Source: Nicotiana tabacum
Lineage: Eukaryota > Streptophyta > Magnoliopsida > Solanales > Solanaceae
Direction of reading: 5' to 3'
DNA length: 64,000 nucleotides
Assembly: GCF_000715075.1 (NCBI RefSeq)
Contig: NC_134087.1
Span: forward strand, 128,733,518 to 128,797,517
Numbering within the stretch: position 1 is the stretch's first letter; every line of letters begins with the position of its first letter. Made by a program: the position numbers and the translations under genes. Under the pieces are notes generated by a model, which saw only the letters and a list, made by a program, of their open reading frames with translations, searched no databases and had not been told where the DNA came from. Positions 1-11,745 of the stretch are shown in pieces.

Positions 1-349
1 ACTTTCTCCTCCTTGCCGGATGGATCCTTGCATAGCATCTATAACCGCGTTAAAACCAGAGGATCAAAGCGGGAATTCGAGCGAGGGCTTCAAAGATAAA
101 ATGGTGAAGGTCCTTGTGGGAAAGAGGAACTCTGTGGAGGAGGAAATCTACTCAAAATAGCGGGATCCTCAGAATAAGGAAGGCAAACCTATATTTATAG
201 AGAGAATAGTAAACGTCCACTTGCCTCAAAGGCCAATTAAGGAATATTGAAAGGGCACGATCGCTTCGATCATCTTGTAATCATGTCATGGAATCAATGC
301 TGCCATCCGACATTATGGGGATCAAAACCTCCACATCGGTAAGCCTCGA

Positions 350-610
350 GATGGTACCCAATCTCGAGGACCTCCACCAAAAGGAAGATAGGCTCCAGGA
401 AGCCATTGGCATCATTGCAAGTCCCGAGATGGTATCCGATCTCGAGGACCTCCACCAAAAAGAAGATAGGCTCCAGGATGCAATTGGCATCATTGCAAGT
501 CCCGAGATGGTACCCGATCTTGAGGACCTCCACCAAAAAGAAGATAGGCTCCATGGGCCATTAATATCATTACGAGACTTGAGATGGTACCCAATCTCGA
601 AGGCTTCTCT
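350..610 (+). repeat. 78-bp tandem repeat, about 3.3 copies
   Basis: The motif GATGGTA(C/T)CC(A/G)ATCT starts at 350, 428, 506 and 583, so the period is 78, 78 and 77 bp. Each unit holds GAGGACCTCCACCAAAA and GAAGATAGGCTCCA. The first three units read in frame as a 26-residue peptide repeat containing LEDLHQKEDRL. It lies in the 3' region of element A. Short tandem arrays are common there in Tat elements, so a coding role is doubtful. Confidence 0.9.
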
Positions 611-2154
611 CAAGAAGAAAATAAGCGCTAAAACTCTACCCATATGGGCTTGGCCTCGAGGTACCATCTAAACTCGAGGAAGCCCTCATCCGGAATCTAT
701 CTGTGACGCCTTAAGACTATCTACACTGAGTTCGAAACAAGCATCCACTCGGGGATTTCTCCCGAAAGCCTAAAGACTAAGTCTCATACTGAAAGATTCG
801 AAGCCCTGCCCTCATTCAACTTGAAGACAGGAATCCCAACGACCTGAGTTTACCAATGCCATCCGTGCTCGGTCCAAGGAACGGGAAAGGGTTCTACGGG
901 GAATCGTATAGATCGATCAAAGGCCGGAAGAAATACTTGCACCCGGGTTTGATATTAACACCAATCGGTGGAGTCATGCATTCAGAATCTCCACAAACGC
1001 AAATAAAAGGAAATATAGCATAAATCAAAGGCAAATTGGAGGAACATCTTTGTATTCAGAAGCATATTTCACAAAAAGCCCACGAAGGGTCCTAACATAT
1101 GATTACAAAAGCCCACGAGGGGCCCTTATTTAGAAACAAAGAAGCAAAAAAATATACATTTAGTAAAAGCCAAAGAGCCTAATCTATCCTCGGGGGTACA
1201 TCCTCGGCGGCAGTACCTTCAAGCGCCATCTCCTCGGGGGTCTCATCTCGGTCTTTCAATATGGTATCTCCAAGGGAGAAGATGAAGAAGAGGAAAGTGA
1301 GAAAATGAATAAGAGGAAAGTGAAGAAGCAGAAAAATATGAATAAAAAGCTATAGCCCGCCAAAGAGCAAAAGCTCTACCAGTCCAAGAAGATCACGGCC
1401 CGATAGAAGACTTGACGAGTGTCGGCCTTACTTGCACGGCTACTTTGAGTCCACTTCTCGGGACATTGATCCATGCAAGTTACCGGATAGAAGTGCCACT
1501 TCACCACACGGAAAGCGAAAGGGATGAAGTGCCACATCAGGCCGGGGTAGGGAGGTGAGCAATGTTGTATAGTCCGAACGCCCTCCTGAGCAGCGGTGTA
1601 GAGTCCAAATATCTCCCCGAGTCGGAAGAAATCAGCCCTCCATCTCATCATCTGTAGCCAACAATGACAGCAGTAATGATAACAACAACAACAACAATAA
1701 CAATGACAAGTCAGTGTAATCTCTCTCGGCAAGGGAAAGCCCAGGAAAATGGCCATGGCATGGCTGATGATAACGCTGCCATGTAACCTTTTGACCGCGG
1801 GCCTCAAACATGAGAAATAATGATGGATGAGGAGAAGAAAAGGGTGGAAGGATATTGGAGGACACTTGAATGAAAAGTTGGTTCCAGGACGCTCCCATTT
1901 ATAGGTTGTGGTGATGTAATCGACAATGTCATCAATATCCTTTAAAGACGTAGCGGCAGGCGCAATCAATGCATTTTTGGGAACTGAATTGGAGACGATC
2001 TTTTGGAGAATGAGAATCGGTGGTACATTGAATAGCGCTGAAAAGACAAGTCAATGGGACGCCTCTATCACAAAGGCTTGCATCATAAGTGTGACATCAT
2101 AGTGGGAAGTTCGAAGAGATAGGTACCAAAGTCATTTCTTATCGTTCTACTCTA
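611..2154 (+). other. Element A 3' untranslated region, no recognised sense gene
   Basis: I see no retrotransposon protein domain on the plus strand here. The stretch has a short imperfect duplication of AAAGCCCACGA(A/G)GGG (1077 and 1111) and an AAC/AAT-rich microsatellite at about 1670-1712. A 197-codon open frame runs antisense across 1376-1969 and is listed separately with low confidence. Confidence 0.6.
1376..1969 (-). CDS. Possible antisense extra ORF of element A
   Basis: An open frame of 197 codons on the minus strand lies between the lost pol region and the 3' LTR. Extra ORFs in this position, often antisense, are known in plant Tat-lineage elements, which is the only reason to list it. 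I recognise no domain. The Cys/Tyr-rich middle (CHCYCCCCCYHYCC) is simply the translation of a microsatellite and argues against a real protein. The start at 1969 is just the first Met and no promoter or start context supports it. Element B has an unrelated antisense frame in the same region, so conservation is not shown. Confidence 0.2.
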   Translation of the reverse strand: MIAPAATSLKDIDDIVDYITTTYKWERPGTNFSFKCPPISFHPFLLLIHHYFSCLRPAVKRLHGSVIISHAMAIFLGFPLPREITLTCHCYCCCCCYHYCCHCWLQMMRWRADFFRLGEIFGLYTAAQEGVRTIQHCSPPYPGLMWHFIPFAFRVVKWHFYPVTCMDQCPEKWTQSSRASKADTRQVFYRAVIFLDW

Positions 2155-2172
2155 AGAAATGCGGGGACTATC
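2155..2172 (+). other. Polypurine tract of element A
   Basis: AAGAAATGCGGGGACTATC lies directly before TGTATACGG, which matches TGTATGCGG at the start of the LTR of element B. A purine-rich run next to the LTR start is the plus-strand primer site of LTR retrotransposons. Confidence 0.65.
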
Positions 2173-2905
2173 TGTATACGGTAAAATTGGAGGGTCCAAT
2201 TTTTCGTCGTTACGATGCCTCTTAAGCATATCTCAAAGGCTCGGGACCATGGTTGAGTTTCATCCCTCGAGGGTCATCGATGCTTGACCTCGGAGCAATA
2301 TAGACCGACAGTTACGGAGAGAAAGTGGGGAGTTCCCAAGGTGCGTAAATAGGGCTGACAAAGTCTAGTGGGCTAGTTCAAAAATGAATCAAGGCATTAG
2401 TTGGTTGTACCATCTCCATATCTTTGTAATTAATGCATTGTGTACTATATTGAATTTCCCCCTTATATATAAAGGGGATCCTTATCATTTTGTAAACATA
2501 TGTTGCTCAATACTAAATATACAAGAACATTCTCTCTGCCTTCTAACACATTTTTTTGATCTCATCACTTCATTTATTGCTTATATTTATTGTGTTCTAT
2601 TTATTATTCTTCATTTATTGCTTATTATTGGGAATAAAGAGCCATCATTGAGTTTATTATAACTGTTTGTCTCCGTCGACCACCCTCGGCGAACATCAGA
2701 CTCGACCCCGAGGCCCCGAATAAGTAAGCTCGAGGCCTCGATTGATAGCGATTCGGTTTGGTTAACATCTTATCTTAAGCTCTTATCTTGATTCTAAGTA
2801 CCTCACTTAGCATCTATTTCCTTAACAACTAGCATAAAAATAGATCACGTATTTTTAGAACCAGAAAATCAAATTTAATTGTTATTGCTATTTTCACGAT
2901 AAACA
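2173..2905 (+). repeat. Element A 3' LTR (733 bp)
   Basis: It starts TGTATACGG and ends ATAAACA, so it has TG...CA ends. It aligns with the 744-bp LTR at 54968-55711. At 2906 the sequence changes to the Ogre-like LTR, so A sits in or against that LTR. The 5' partner LTR and target duplication are outside the window. Confidence 0.8.
2464..2475 (+). promoter_or_regulatory. TATA box of element A LTR
   Basis: TATATATAAAGG followed by GGATCC and a purine-poor stretch. Element B has CTATATAAAGG followed by GAATCC at the same place (55261), so this is the likely U3 promoter. Confidence 0.6.
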
Positions 2906-5900
2906 TGAGGTTTCTAGGATTTTAGGCAACTGAAAAGAGTTCTCTTGGTCTGTTGGTCTCAAAAGGTTTGGCACATCTCTCACTTTTCTCTTTTATTCGT
3001 TTCTTTGAATGATATAAGTATGCCAAGATAGGTTCTGTATATTGCAATTGTTCTGTGGTGTTTGATATGCTAATACTTATGCTCTGTTAGTTTAACGACT
3101 CCTTGTTATTAGTTGTTCTGTTGTGAGTCTTTAAGTGAGGGTTGATTAAACCCTATTTGATTCCTACTCATATTTGTTCTGAGTTTCCAACAATTTTCAT
3201 GCCTAAGTTATTGTATATTTATGTTCAACATGAACTTTATATCTTTCATTGACCTGCATTAAGATTATCCTTGTCTTGTTTCATCTCAAAAGGTTTTGTG
3301 AGCTTTGAGGTTGAGTTTATTACCATATAATCATAACTAAGATGAATTTGAAGTTATTTGATTTTGTATCCCCTGTCTCTTCACCTTAAGCATGAACTTA
3401 AGTGTTCAAATTCCCTCTTCTCTACTTATGTTTTGTTCGACTGTTTATGAGTTACTGCTATGGACTTTCACATTGTTTAGTTACTATTATTCTGTTAACC
3501 TAACCTTGTTTACCTAAACCTCATGGCCTTTCACTGATGATTCTGTTGTGATCTTTACCTTTACATTGTTTTCATGCATCCTACTTGCCTTGTGGTTGAG
3601 TTTATCATTTGACAATATTAACTGGAATGAGCCTGAAAGTTCATAAGTTCATATTACTTAACTAAAGCATGAAAAATCTAAGTGTTTAGATGCTCTCCTT
3701 CTCTATATCTGTATCTGCTAGCTCTGAGGGAAATTTATGGGCTATCACTATGACATTTCATGATTATATCTAATTGTTATTTGCTTCTGTATGAAACAGT
3801 CTTGTTGAGCTAACTCTCCTCTTTTCATACCAATAATTCTGTTGAATACACCTCGTTAAGATTAAGTTATTCTTCTTTTAGAAAAAAACTAAGTCATAAC
3901 CATGTTTGTTATAGTCATCTGGTAGTTTTTATTAAGTTAAACTTGGTTGTCTCATGTCTAGATATAACCCCAAGCTGCATGTTTAAGTCAAATCCTATAT
4001 AGGTGTAATTCTTTCTAGTCTTTGATCTATTATGACATTGTTGACTCTGTGAAGCTTACATGGAATTATCATTAAGTCACCTTCTATGAAAGCATGACCT
4101 AGCTATTTGTTATACTCAAGTGATTATCTTTGAGATGAGATGATTACTTCATATTAATTTAGGTTATACATCTAAGATAAACTTATTTTTCTTGGTATGA
4201 TATTTCCCTTATCTATAACCCATTCCCTTGATGACATGATTAGCCTGATTCCCTGTTTTTTGTTTTTTGAAGTTATACTCAGACCTCCCTTTTCTGTTAC
4301 TCTGAAAGTGAATCTGATTCACAATCCTATGAGAAGTTCTCTATCACAACTAATTAAACATAGTAGTTTGTTCAAGATTAGTATCATCTTGAGAAAGGAT
4401 TTTGTTAAATAATCTTTCGAAACTCATGTTGAATCTATAACCTTTAATCTTACTAAGAATCCTGATCATGTTTCTGGTACTTCTAATAAAGTCTAAAAGT
4501 TATTTGGTGCGATTGTCTTGTTTACATTTTTTTTGATGTTATCTAAAGAAATCCAAACAGTATGGTTAGTCTATGCATATGCTAATGGGTATACTTAAGC
4601 AAGTCATCTCACAATTAGCCTTCCAAGGCAGGAGTGTTTGTATCTCTTGTGTTGCTGCATATATGAACTTTGTATTCTTTATCTTTCCTTTGGATGTGTT
4701 TTTCCTAATGTTCATATCTTTAACAGTATGATATAATGTTCCTATTTGCCTCTTATGTGTGCTCGAAGGCCTGGCATTCAGATTTACCAAATATGTGGAT
4801 TGTTCATCTGGTGTTTAAAAAAATATAGGACTATTTGTGTGCATTTATGTTAGAAGGGAAAAGTATACCTCTGTGGTAAGGGATATTACAACATTTAGTT
4901 TACATTAGAAGGGTCTCATTGGCACTTAACTCATAAGGAAAACATGTCGTTAGTGTTTAAGGGTATTTGGGAGCGGAGTTCGACTCTAGGTTGGGCTACC
5001 CTTCCCTGCACAAGCATTGCCCTGGGCCTTGAGTCCCTTGGTAACTTTGGAGTGTCAGGAGATCCAAAGGGAGCATCGACCTTAAGTGGAGCTCCCTCCT
5101 TAGCTCTTTATTCATTGATACATTTAGTTCCTTAAGGGTTTAGTGCTTAATGAAAATGAAAGGTTTTTATTGTAAATTATTTGTTGTGTATAACTACCAC
5201 ATTAGTATAATTTTTTATAGCGTTAGAGTGTTAATGTCTTAACATATTCTTGTTCCAGTTGTTTGTTTACATATTTCATACATGGTTGGATATGCTGAAT
5301 ATATGGAATATATATCTGATGACTTTTTTTCTATTTTGGACATGTACATCTACTTGGGCCACAGAGTTCATGATAAACTCAGGCCCAATCCCAGCCTTGT
5401 TACATTTTGCTGGGGAGTTCAAAATCTTCTATATTCGTATCTCTTTACTGTTGTGCCTGCCTTCTTGAGGCCCAATCACCGTAGTCCAGCTCTCTTTTCC
5501 TCAACTCCTTTATCATTGTTTATTATCTCATTAATTCAGTTTACTGTTGGTTGCATTCTTTATGTCTTTGTTGTTGTTTTATCTCATGTATATGATACTC
5601 ATATATAAGACCACATGTTATTATGATTTAAATATCATATAAGCATAGGCAAGCCTTAAACAACATAGCATTTAAAAGGAAGTAGTCAATAGTTGATCCT
5701 CATTTCACTAATTGTAATTTGCTCATATCATTACTATGTTCTCACTCACCTTTATTTTCATTAAAAGATCATAAAAACTAGAACTTATCAAAACAGCAGC
5801 CACATTTCAAAAGTGAAATCAGATATCAACTTCGTCTTAAAAAAATAAGAATTTCGCAAAATGAAGAATTGTCACCTTGAAGGATTTTCAACAAAATAAT

Positions 5901-6461
5901 CATTTTATTAAATCGTCAAATCAAGGTGTGTTCTAGGTTCACTTTCTTTCAAACAAATTTCAGAGTTACATGAATAACTATTCCACAAATCAAGTGTTTC
6001 CATAACTTAACCCTCTTCACAATCTTATAAAATAAAGACCCATTACATGTATATTTCAAAACTCTTCCAACATATCTTAAACTTCTTTACAAATCCTCAA
6101 ACCCTTAAAGGGTCTCACATTTCTTTTATTAATATCATGCTCTCCCCTTAGGTATACAGTAAGTCGTACTCTTTAAATACTAATTATGGCATAGTGCAAA
6201 TAATTGATCTCAAATTTAGTCTAAGTCCTATGGAGCTACCTCAGGTAGATTTTAATGGGTGTCTAACACATTTCCCTTAGAAGAACAAGAACCCTTACCC
6301 ATAATCTCACCGGTTAGTAGATTAATAAAGAAAATGACTTAGTAATTAAATAGGTACCCTAGTATACCTTTAAATATTAGGTAGAGACTGTCTTTTATCA
6401 ATAACAGAGGAACCACAAGTTGAATCCTTTCTTGACTAGTACAAAATAGGGTGCAACAACA
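2906..6461 (+). repeat. Ogre-like 5' LTR, 5'-truncated
   Basis: The stretch 3196-4985 aligns with 42738-44636 in the same orientation, with an indel of about 115 bp near 4245/43795-43910. The right end is set by the primer site at 6462. The left end is element A. The start of the LTR (TGTTGATGG..., seen at 39177 in the 3' copy) and its TATA region are missing from this copy inside the window. The full LTR was probably near 5 kb. I see no gene in it; short open frames at 4197, 4944, 5250 and 5282 are not supported. Confidence 0.75.
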
Positions 6462-6479
6462 TGACGACTCTGTTGGGGA
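6462..6479 (+). other. Primer binding site, tRNA-Arg type
   Basis: TGACGACTCTGTTGGGGA directly follows the LTR end GTGCAACAACA. It resembles the TGGCGACTC...GGGGA primer site of Ogre elements, with one G to A change at the third base. Confidence 0.65.
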
Positions 6480-7064
6480 AACCCCACGTACTTAGGTTCT
6501 TCCCTTAGCAGACTTAGGCTAATTTGGATTCTAGATTTATTCGTACCTTGATTTGATTATAATCGAAATTGTAATTACATGCTTACATGCTTTATTTGCT
6601 CTTCATAATTATTTATTCTTTATGATCATCATGCTTATTGCTGCTACACCCTTGTTTGCCACTGCTTTATATACACTATCATTACATTTCTTCCTATTGA
6701 GTCTTGGCCGTACACTATCACACACAATGGCACGCGAGGGTTGTCTTTTACACCTCTCTGAACCTTCTTTTCAAAACTCTCTAGTTTTAGAGAATGACTT
6801 TGTCAGGTCAACTGACATAACTTCTTGCAGCCTTTTGTCCAGTTCAAAAGTAGAAAACACTCTACTCTAGAAACTAGGTCATACTGCATAAACCTTAGGT
6901 GCGTTGATCCTTGGCGCCAACACATAATTAGGAAAGCCACCCTGATCTCAATGTTCATGTAACCAACGACATAACTTCTATAGAAAGATAAACAAATATG
7001 ACAAGACACTTAAGGATCCGAAGCAACACTTACCCAAATATTTTTCTTTTACTCGCCTCAGAAA
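6480..7064 (+). other. Ogre-like leader, no gene seen
   Basis: This is the leader between the primer site and ORF1. A 105-codon frame at 6553-6870 has a hydrophobic start but no recognisable domain, and I treat it as chance. Confidence 0.5.
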
Positions 7065-8230
7065 ATGGAAATCAACCAAAATATTCATGAAATTAGCATG
7101 GTAATGGGAGCACCACATAAGCTGAAACAGTGGTGGAAGAATATTCGTCGGAAACACGGAAATGAGGTTCGGATAAACCTAGGGGCATTAACTGCATTGA
7201 TGAACATCCAAGTAGACAGGGTGCTCACTAGCCTATTGATAGAATTTTGGGATCCAACTAAGGTGGTGTTCAAATTTGATGACGTGAATTGGTACTGGCA
7301 TTTGAAGAAGTCACAAGCTTCACGAAGCTTCCATTCAAGAGAAGAAAGCCATTATTGGCAGTTACTATGCTCGGTTATCGGTTCTTCGATGCTATAGGTC
7401 TTACCAATAGTAGAAGCCTCAAAAGTATCGAGGACGGATAAGTGAGCCTCGACCAGATGTTCGACAGATTTGGGTACCTTGAAAGCTATGAATGGTATTC
7501 AAGGGAGTTTTAATATGACCAGACAACGTGGGAGAGTCTTAGGCCTATCACTTTCGCAATGGGTTTTCCCGCAACAAAGGGGCTGTATCAACATCAACCT
7601 ACTACATTGGTCCTGGCGACTTTCCACAGCAATTTTCCAGATACTCTAGTGTCGATGGTGTTAGTTGATATTCTAAGGGCTTTGTCTGCATGTGCATGAG
7701 GGTATGATTTCTTTAAGGGTTATAACTTACTGCTTCACATCTGGGATACTGAACACTTCTTCCAGCGAGAGGCCATCATTGACTACTTTGTGGTTGTCAG
7801 CAATATGATATGCAGCTATAATGAAAGAATGAGACACTATATCCCTCCACATGGGCAAGAATAATGGAGGGAAGCATTGATCAATCTGTCAGGAGAATAG
7901 ATCAACTAGAAACTCTCTTGATTAGGTGGAAGGGCAATCTTGAGGACTCCCTAAAAGTACTTCATTGAGTTGATCGAATTGGAAGGTGTTCAACCGTACT
8001 CGCCCCTGTGAGTCCTTAGACAATTCGGGATGATCCAAGATGTGCCTCTGTGGACAAGGACAATGCTATACGACAATGACTACAATGACCTGATTCTAAT
8101 TCCCATGATAAGGAGACTACAAGAAGAGTGGAATAACCTAGTGACAATGCATATGGGTCAAAAATCATAGTGTACTCCCGAGTATTACGTCTTGATTAAC
8201 GAAGAATAAGAACTGTCCCAGTCAAGCAGA
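7065..8230 (+). pseudogene. Ogre-type ORF1, degraded
   Basis: The first open part (7065-7397) holds LLIEFWDPTKVVFKFDDV, matching the FWDP...VF.F.D pattern of the ORF1 protein that Ogre elements carry before gag. The function of ORF1 is unknown. Similarity continues after a frameshift near 7290, with readable pieces such as PFKRRKPLLAVTMLGYRFF, and further blocks up to about 8230, broken by several stops (for example at 7431 and 7511). The start at 7065 was chosen because the frame opens there with a Met. A gag-like frame follows at 8484. Clearly a pseudogene. Confidence 0.6.
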
Positions 8231-8483
8231 GAGGGTATAGCCTAGTTAGAGGACGTGGTGGTTGCTTTGCAAATTTACCATAAGATATTGCCACATTATC
8301 TTGTGACCACATCAGTGCATTGTTAAGTGGTCCCAGGATCCATTGACCATATGTTGCCACTGGACGAAGATGATGATCGGGTAGTGGAGTGCATCCAAAT
8401 AGAGTCCAACTGAACACGCTCTGGTCATAGCCGACAGCCCGGGGCGATCGAGTGAAAAGGATAGTACTAGGAATGATGAACAA

Positions 8484-9612
8484 GTGGCCAGGATGGCCCA
8501 GGAAATGGAGTCCTTAAGGGAGGAGGTACAACATATCAGAGAACTGGCGCACCTGGCCACAACAACACTTCCTCAACAACCCAGATTCCCTTCTTTGGAT
8601 TCACTTCCAGATCATTTTTCTTCAACATCCCGCCAAAACAACAACACCCCAACTTCAACCCCCACCACTTAATTCATACCTCTAGTAACACCTACTAACC
8701 TACCAAATCCCCCTATTCACACTCCTTACTCACAAGAATACACTCAGACATCACAAAACTCGCCGATTACCACTAATGCAAATACCTTCTTCGTGATGGA
8801 GCCACTTTCGCCACCAATTAGTACATACATGTGGCACATGCTGCCACTCATGAACGGTATGTTCCCCTTGCATATATCGTTATTGAACCTACCTTCACAG
8901 CACCTATCACAGTTAGGGTACCTTATGAGAGTGACTAATACGCCGAGATAGAGAGAGAAACCAGGCTTAAGGAAGAAGAGTCAATGTCTGAACAGTTGTA
9001 AATATTGAGAAGTCAAATGAAGAGTCTCCAAGTTGCCCGGGAAAGTGAAAGCTAGGACTATGAGGACCTGTGTATTCATCCAGATGTGGATATGCCAGCA
9101 GGGTACAAACCCCCAAAGTTTGATGTCTTCAATTGGGATGGGGGACCCTCACGTACATTTAAGGGCTTATTGTGACAAGATGGTCGGAGTGGGAAGGAAC
9201 GAGAAACTAAGGATGGCTGTTTATAAGAAGTCTGACGGGAGAAGCACTCTCCTAGTATACCCAACAGGACCCGCGAAATTAGAGAACTTGGAAAGATATG
9301 GTGGTGGACTTCATGAACCATTTTAAATTCAATACAGAGATCACTACTGATTTATTCGCACTGGTAAACATGCAGAAAAAACCATCTGAGTCGTTTCAAG
9401 AATATGCAAGACAGTGGAGTATGGAGGCCGCCAGGGTGCAACCGCCTCTGGATGACAGTGAACTAACCAAGTATTTCATTAGATCCTAGGGGGGAATATA
9501 CTTTGAAAAGATTATGGGAATGATGGGTCAAAAGTTCTCCGAGTTGGTTAAGATAGGAGATTTATTAGAAGAGGGCATAAAATCCGGTAAAGTACAATTA
9601 GTAGCACGATAA
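8484..9612 (+). pseudogene. Ogre-like gag, degraded
   Basis: Gag forms the virus-like particle that packages element RNA. The N-terminal frame starts MARMAQEMESLREEVQHI (likely coiled coil) and runs into a Pro/Thr/Ser-rich linker. The conserved gag core follows at about 9060-9610: PAGYKPPKFDVFNW, then after frameshifts a stretch ending KKPSESFQEYARQWSMEAAR, then GQKFSELVKIGDLLEEGIK. Stops occur at 8670, 8997, 9054 and 9487. The pattern KPPKFD...GVG...ESF.EYA.RWR..AARV is that of Tat/Ogre gag proteins. Confidence 0.75.
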
Positions 9613-10058
9613 GTGGCTAGCAAGGCGATCGAGTCAGGGTCAATCGGTAGCGGAAAGAAGAAGAAAGAGGAGGTCTCATCAGTCGTCCCCTACTACCAAA
9701 CCAACCCACCTCATAAAAGCACCTCTTATTCCCCAAACAACTACTCACCATCACCCGCTTACACTCCAGTATATAATACCCAGCCATACTACCACCCTCA
9801 ACCACAATACAACCCTCCTCGAGCCAACAGCAACCAAAACCACCACAACGACCATACGCTCCTGTCCAAACCACTACTCATCAAAACCGATCTATTTACG
9901 CACCACGCCCTCATCCCAACTTTGAAGAGAGAGGTCCTAGAACTTATACCCCGATTGCTGAGCCTCTGGCCTAATTGTTCAAAAGGTTGAGAAGAGCAGG
10001 ATTGAGACTTCCAATCGAAGGAAGGGTTCCTAAGCATCCGTCCAAGTATTTTGATGCC

Positions 10059-10138
<80 letters not shown>

Positions 10139-10598
10139 TTCCAGTGTACCTGGGCATGACATTGAAGACTGTTTCAAGTTGAAAAGTGAAATTGAAACCC
10201 TGAACAAGAGCGGAGCCATTCAGTGCACTGTGGTACCACCAAATGCGAATCGCAACCCACTGCCAAATCATCGAAACCAGGGAGCTAAAATCATCACATT
10301 AGATGAGGAATATGACTTGAAGGAAACGATTGTCACTATAAGGAATGGAGAAGCTGCAAGGATCCCTCCTCGAAAGGCCCCAATCATTACAGTACAACTA
10401 AGGCATACAGTGACAATTCAAACCTACCCGCAGCAACCTGCCGATGCTACTCGGGATGAAGAAGATCGGGAGTACAAAACTGTCCCATGGATGTACAGGC
10501 ATAAGGAAAAGGCCGAAATGACAGACTCTACCACAGCCCATGGTATGACTAGGTCTAGGAGATGCTACGCCACTGAAGATGTCAATCAAGGAAACTAG
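9613..10598 (+). pseudogene. Ogre-like gag C-terminus and gag-protease linker
   Basis: A Pro/Tyr/Asn/Gln-rich region (9670-9860, e.g. YSPNNYSPSPAYTPVYN) is followed by RLRRAGLRLPIEGRVPKHPSKYFDA, the conserved end of Tat/Ogre gag. A zinc-knuckle-like block should follow; here an AT microsatellite of about 75 bp stands in its place. Reading resumes with VPGHDIEDCFKLKSEIETL and a linker to 10598. The frame stays open through the microsatellite because ATATAT reads as Ile-Tyr in any frame. One frameshift separates the two parts near 9975. Confidence 0.7.
10062..10136. repeat. (AT)n microsatellite, about 37 units
   Basis: An uninterrupted AT dinucleotide run inside the gag C-terminal region of the Ogre-like element, exactly where the zinc-knuckle-like block is expected. 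Confidence 0.98.
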
Positions 10599-10687
10599 GG
10601 GCGAGAACAAATTCCAAGGAGGAACATAATAGACCCAAAGGCCGCCGAGTTTTCAAAAAGAATGTCAAGCAAAGAGTATTCTATGAA

Positions 10688-11745
10688 TAGTTGAAGAAAA
10701 CTCCTGCACAGATATCTATCACGAATCTACTAATAAGCTCTGACAGTCATAAGAACGCTTTATTGAAAGTACTAAGTGGGGTAAGTGTACCAAGTAACAT
10801 CACTAGCGAGGTGTTGACCACGACAATTGGGAAAATGGTAGAAGGAAACATGATCACTTTCAAAAAAGGCGAACTTCTTGCCAAAGGCGCAAGTCACAAC
10901 AAGGCTCTTCATATCACTATCAAATGCAGAAACAAAGTGGGGTCTCGGGTGCTGGTCGATAGAAGATTATGAGTCAACATTTGTCCGCTCTCCACCCTGT
11001 AGGGGTAGGGAGTTCAATTTAGGGAAGTCAAGGAAAGTCACGTAAGGGTAAGAGCCTTTGATGTTTCATAAAAGGATGTTATTGGAGAAATTTATCTATC
11101 TTTGGTAATTGGGCCGGTCAATTTTCCAGTATTATTCCAATTAATGGAAATCTCCTCTTCATGCAATTTGCTGCTGAGCAAGCCCTGGATAAACATGGCA
11201 GGGGTTGTGCCGTCTACTTTGCACCAATGCATAAAATTCGAGTGGGGATGTCAAGAGATCGTAGTTCACGGCGAGTGGGGTCACTCCACCTATTTGGAGT
11301 ATGTTGTCATGTTCATCGAGGGGCTGGACAGAGTCGCCTTCCACATTATGAAAACCATACAGACTACCGAGATGGAGAAGACTAAACAAAATTTTGGAAT
11401 GCAATCTCCGTATAGATCTAAGATGGCCATTAGGGAGATGATGAAATATGGATATATGTGAGGAACAAGGTTGGAAGCCAAATTAGATGGAATCATAGAG
11501 CCAATTGAACACAATGTACATAAAGGAATGGATGGCATAGGATATCAACCTACAGAAGGGAAAGCTCGCACTGTTAACTCCGGGAAAAAGGTTTTTATGC
11601 TTGAGCATGTTGCAAATCTAGGACAGAGTTCAACACCCAAAGATGATATCATTGACGGGAGGGGAAAGTTGTTCATGAATATGATTGAAAAATATTGTGA
11701 AGGAACTGACATAAAGGCACCGACTATCAGGGATGCTGAACTAGG
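10688..11745 (+). pseudogene. Ogre-like protease region, degraded
   Basis: The aspartic protease would cut the polyprotein. KKTPAQISITNLL (10694) opens the conserved protease block, followed by HNKALHITIKCR and VLVDRRL..VNICPLSTL at about 10950-11000. The usual D-(S/N)-G-S catalytic loop reads DRRL and is followed by a stop, so the enzyme is dead. Downstream pieces include the SCNLLLSKPWI and PSTLHQCIKFEW motifs of the Tat protease C-terminus (11155-11250). Frames 10691-10972, 11102-11461 and 11471-11749 cover most of it. Confidence 0.7.

Larger units (their letters stand above)
1..2905 (+). mobile_element. Element A: Tat-lineage Ty3/gypsy retrotransposon, 3' part only
   Basis: The left part of the window is the 3' end of a plus-strand element that begins outside the window. 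Its LTR (2173-2905) aligns by eye with the 5' LTR of element B at 54968-55711: both have a TATA box, a GAGCCTTC/GAGCCATC stretch, a CGACCCCGAGGCCC block and an end reading TTTTCACG(A/G)TAAACA. In B that end is followed by a Tat-type primer site, which fixes orientation and family. The 2.17 kb before the LTR has no gag, protease, RT or integrase similarity and looks like the long repeat-bearing 3' untranslated region typical of Tat elements. No coding domain is left inside the window. Confidence 0.8.

Noticed and set aside
2384..2662. 92-codon hydrophobic ORF
   Set aside because: It lies inside the LTR of element A, across the TATA and R region; the matching LTR of B has no conserved frame.
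6553..6870. 105-codon ORF with hydrophobic start
   Set aside because: It is in the Ogre-like leader, has no domain, and codon pattern and position do not support a gene.
9798..10271. Minus-strand ORFs with long Ile-Tyr repeats
   Set aside because: They are the translation of the AT microsatellite, open in every frame.
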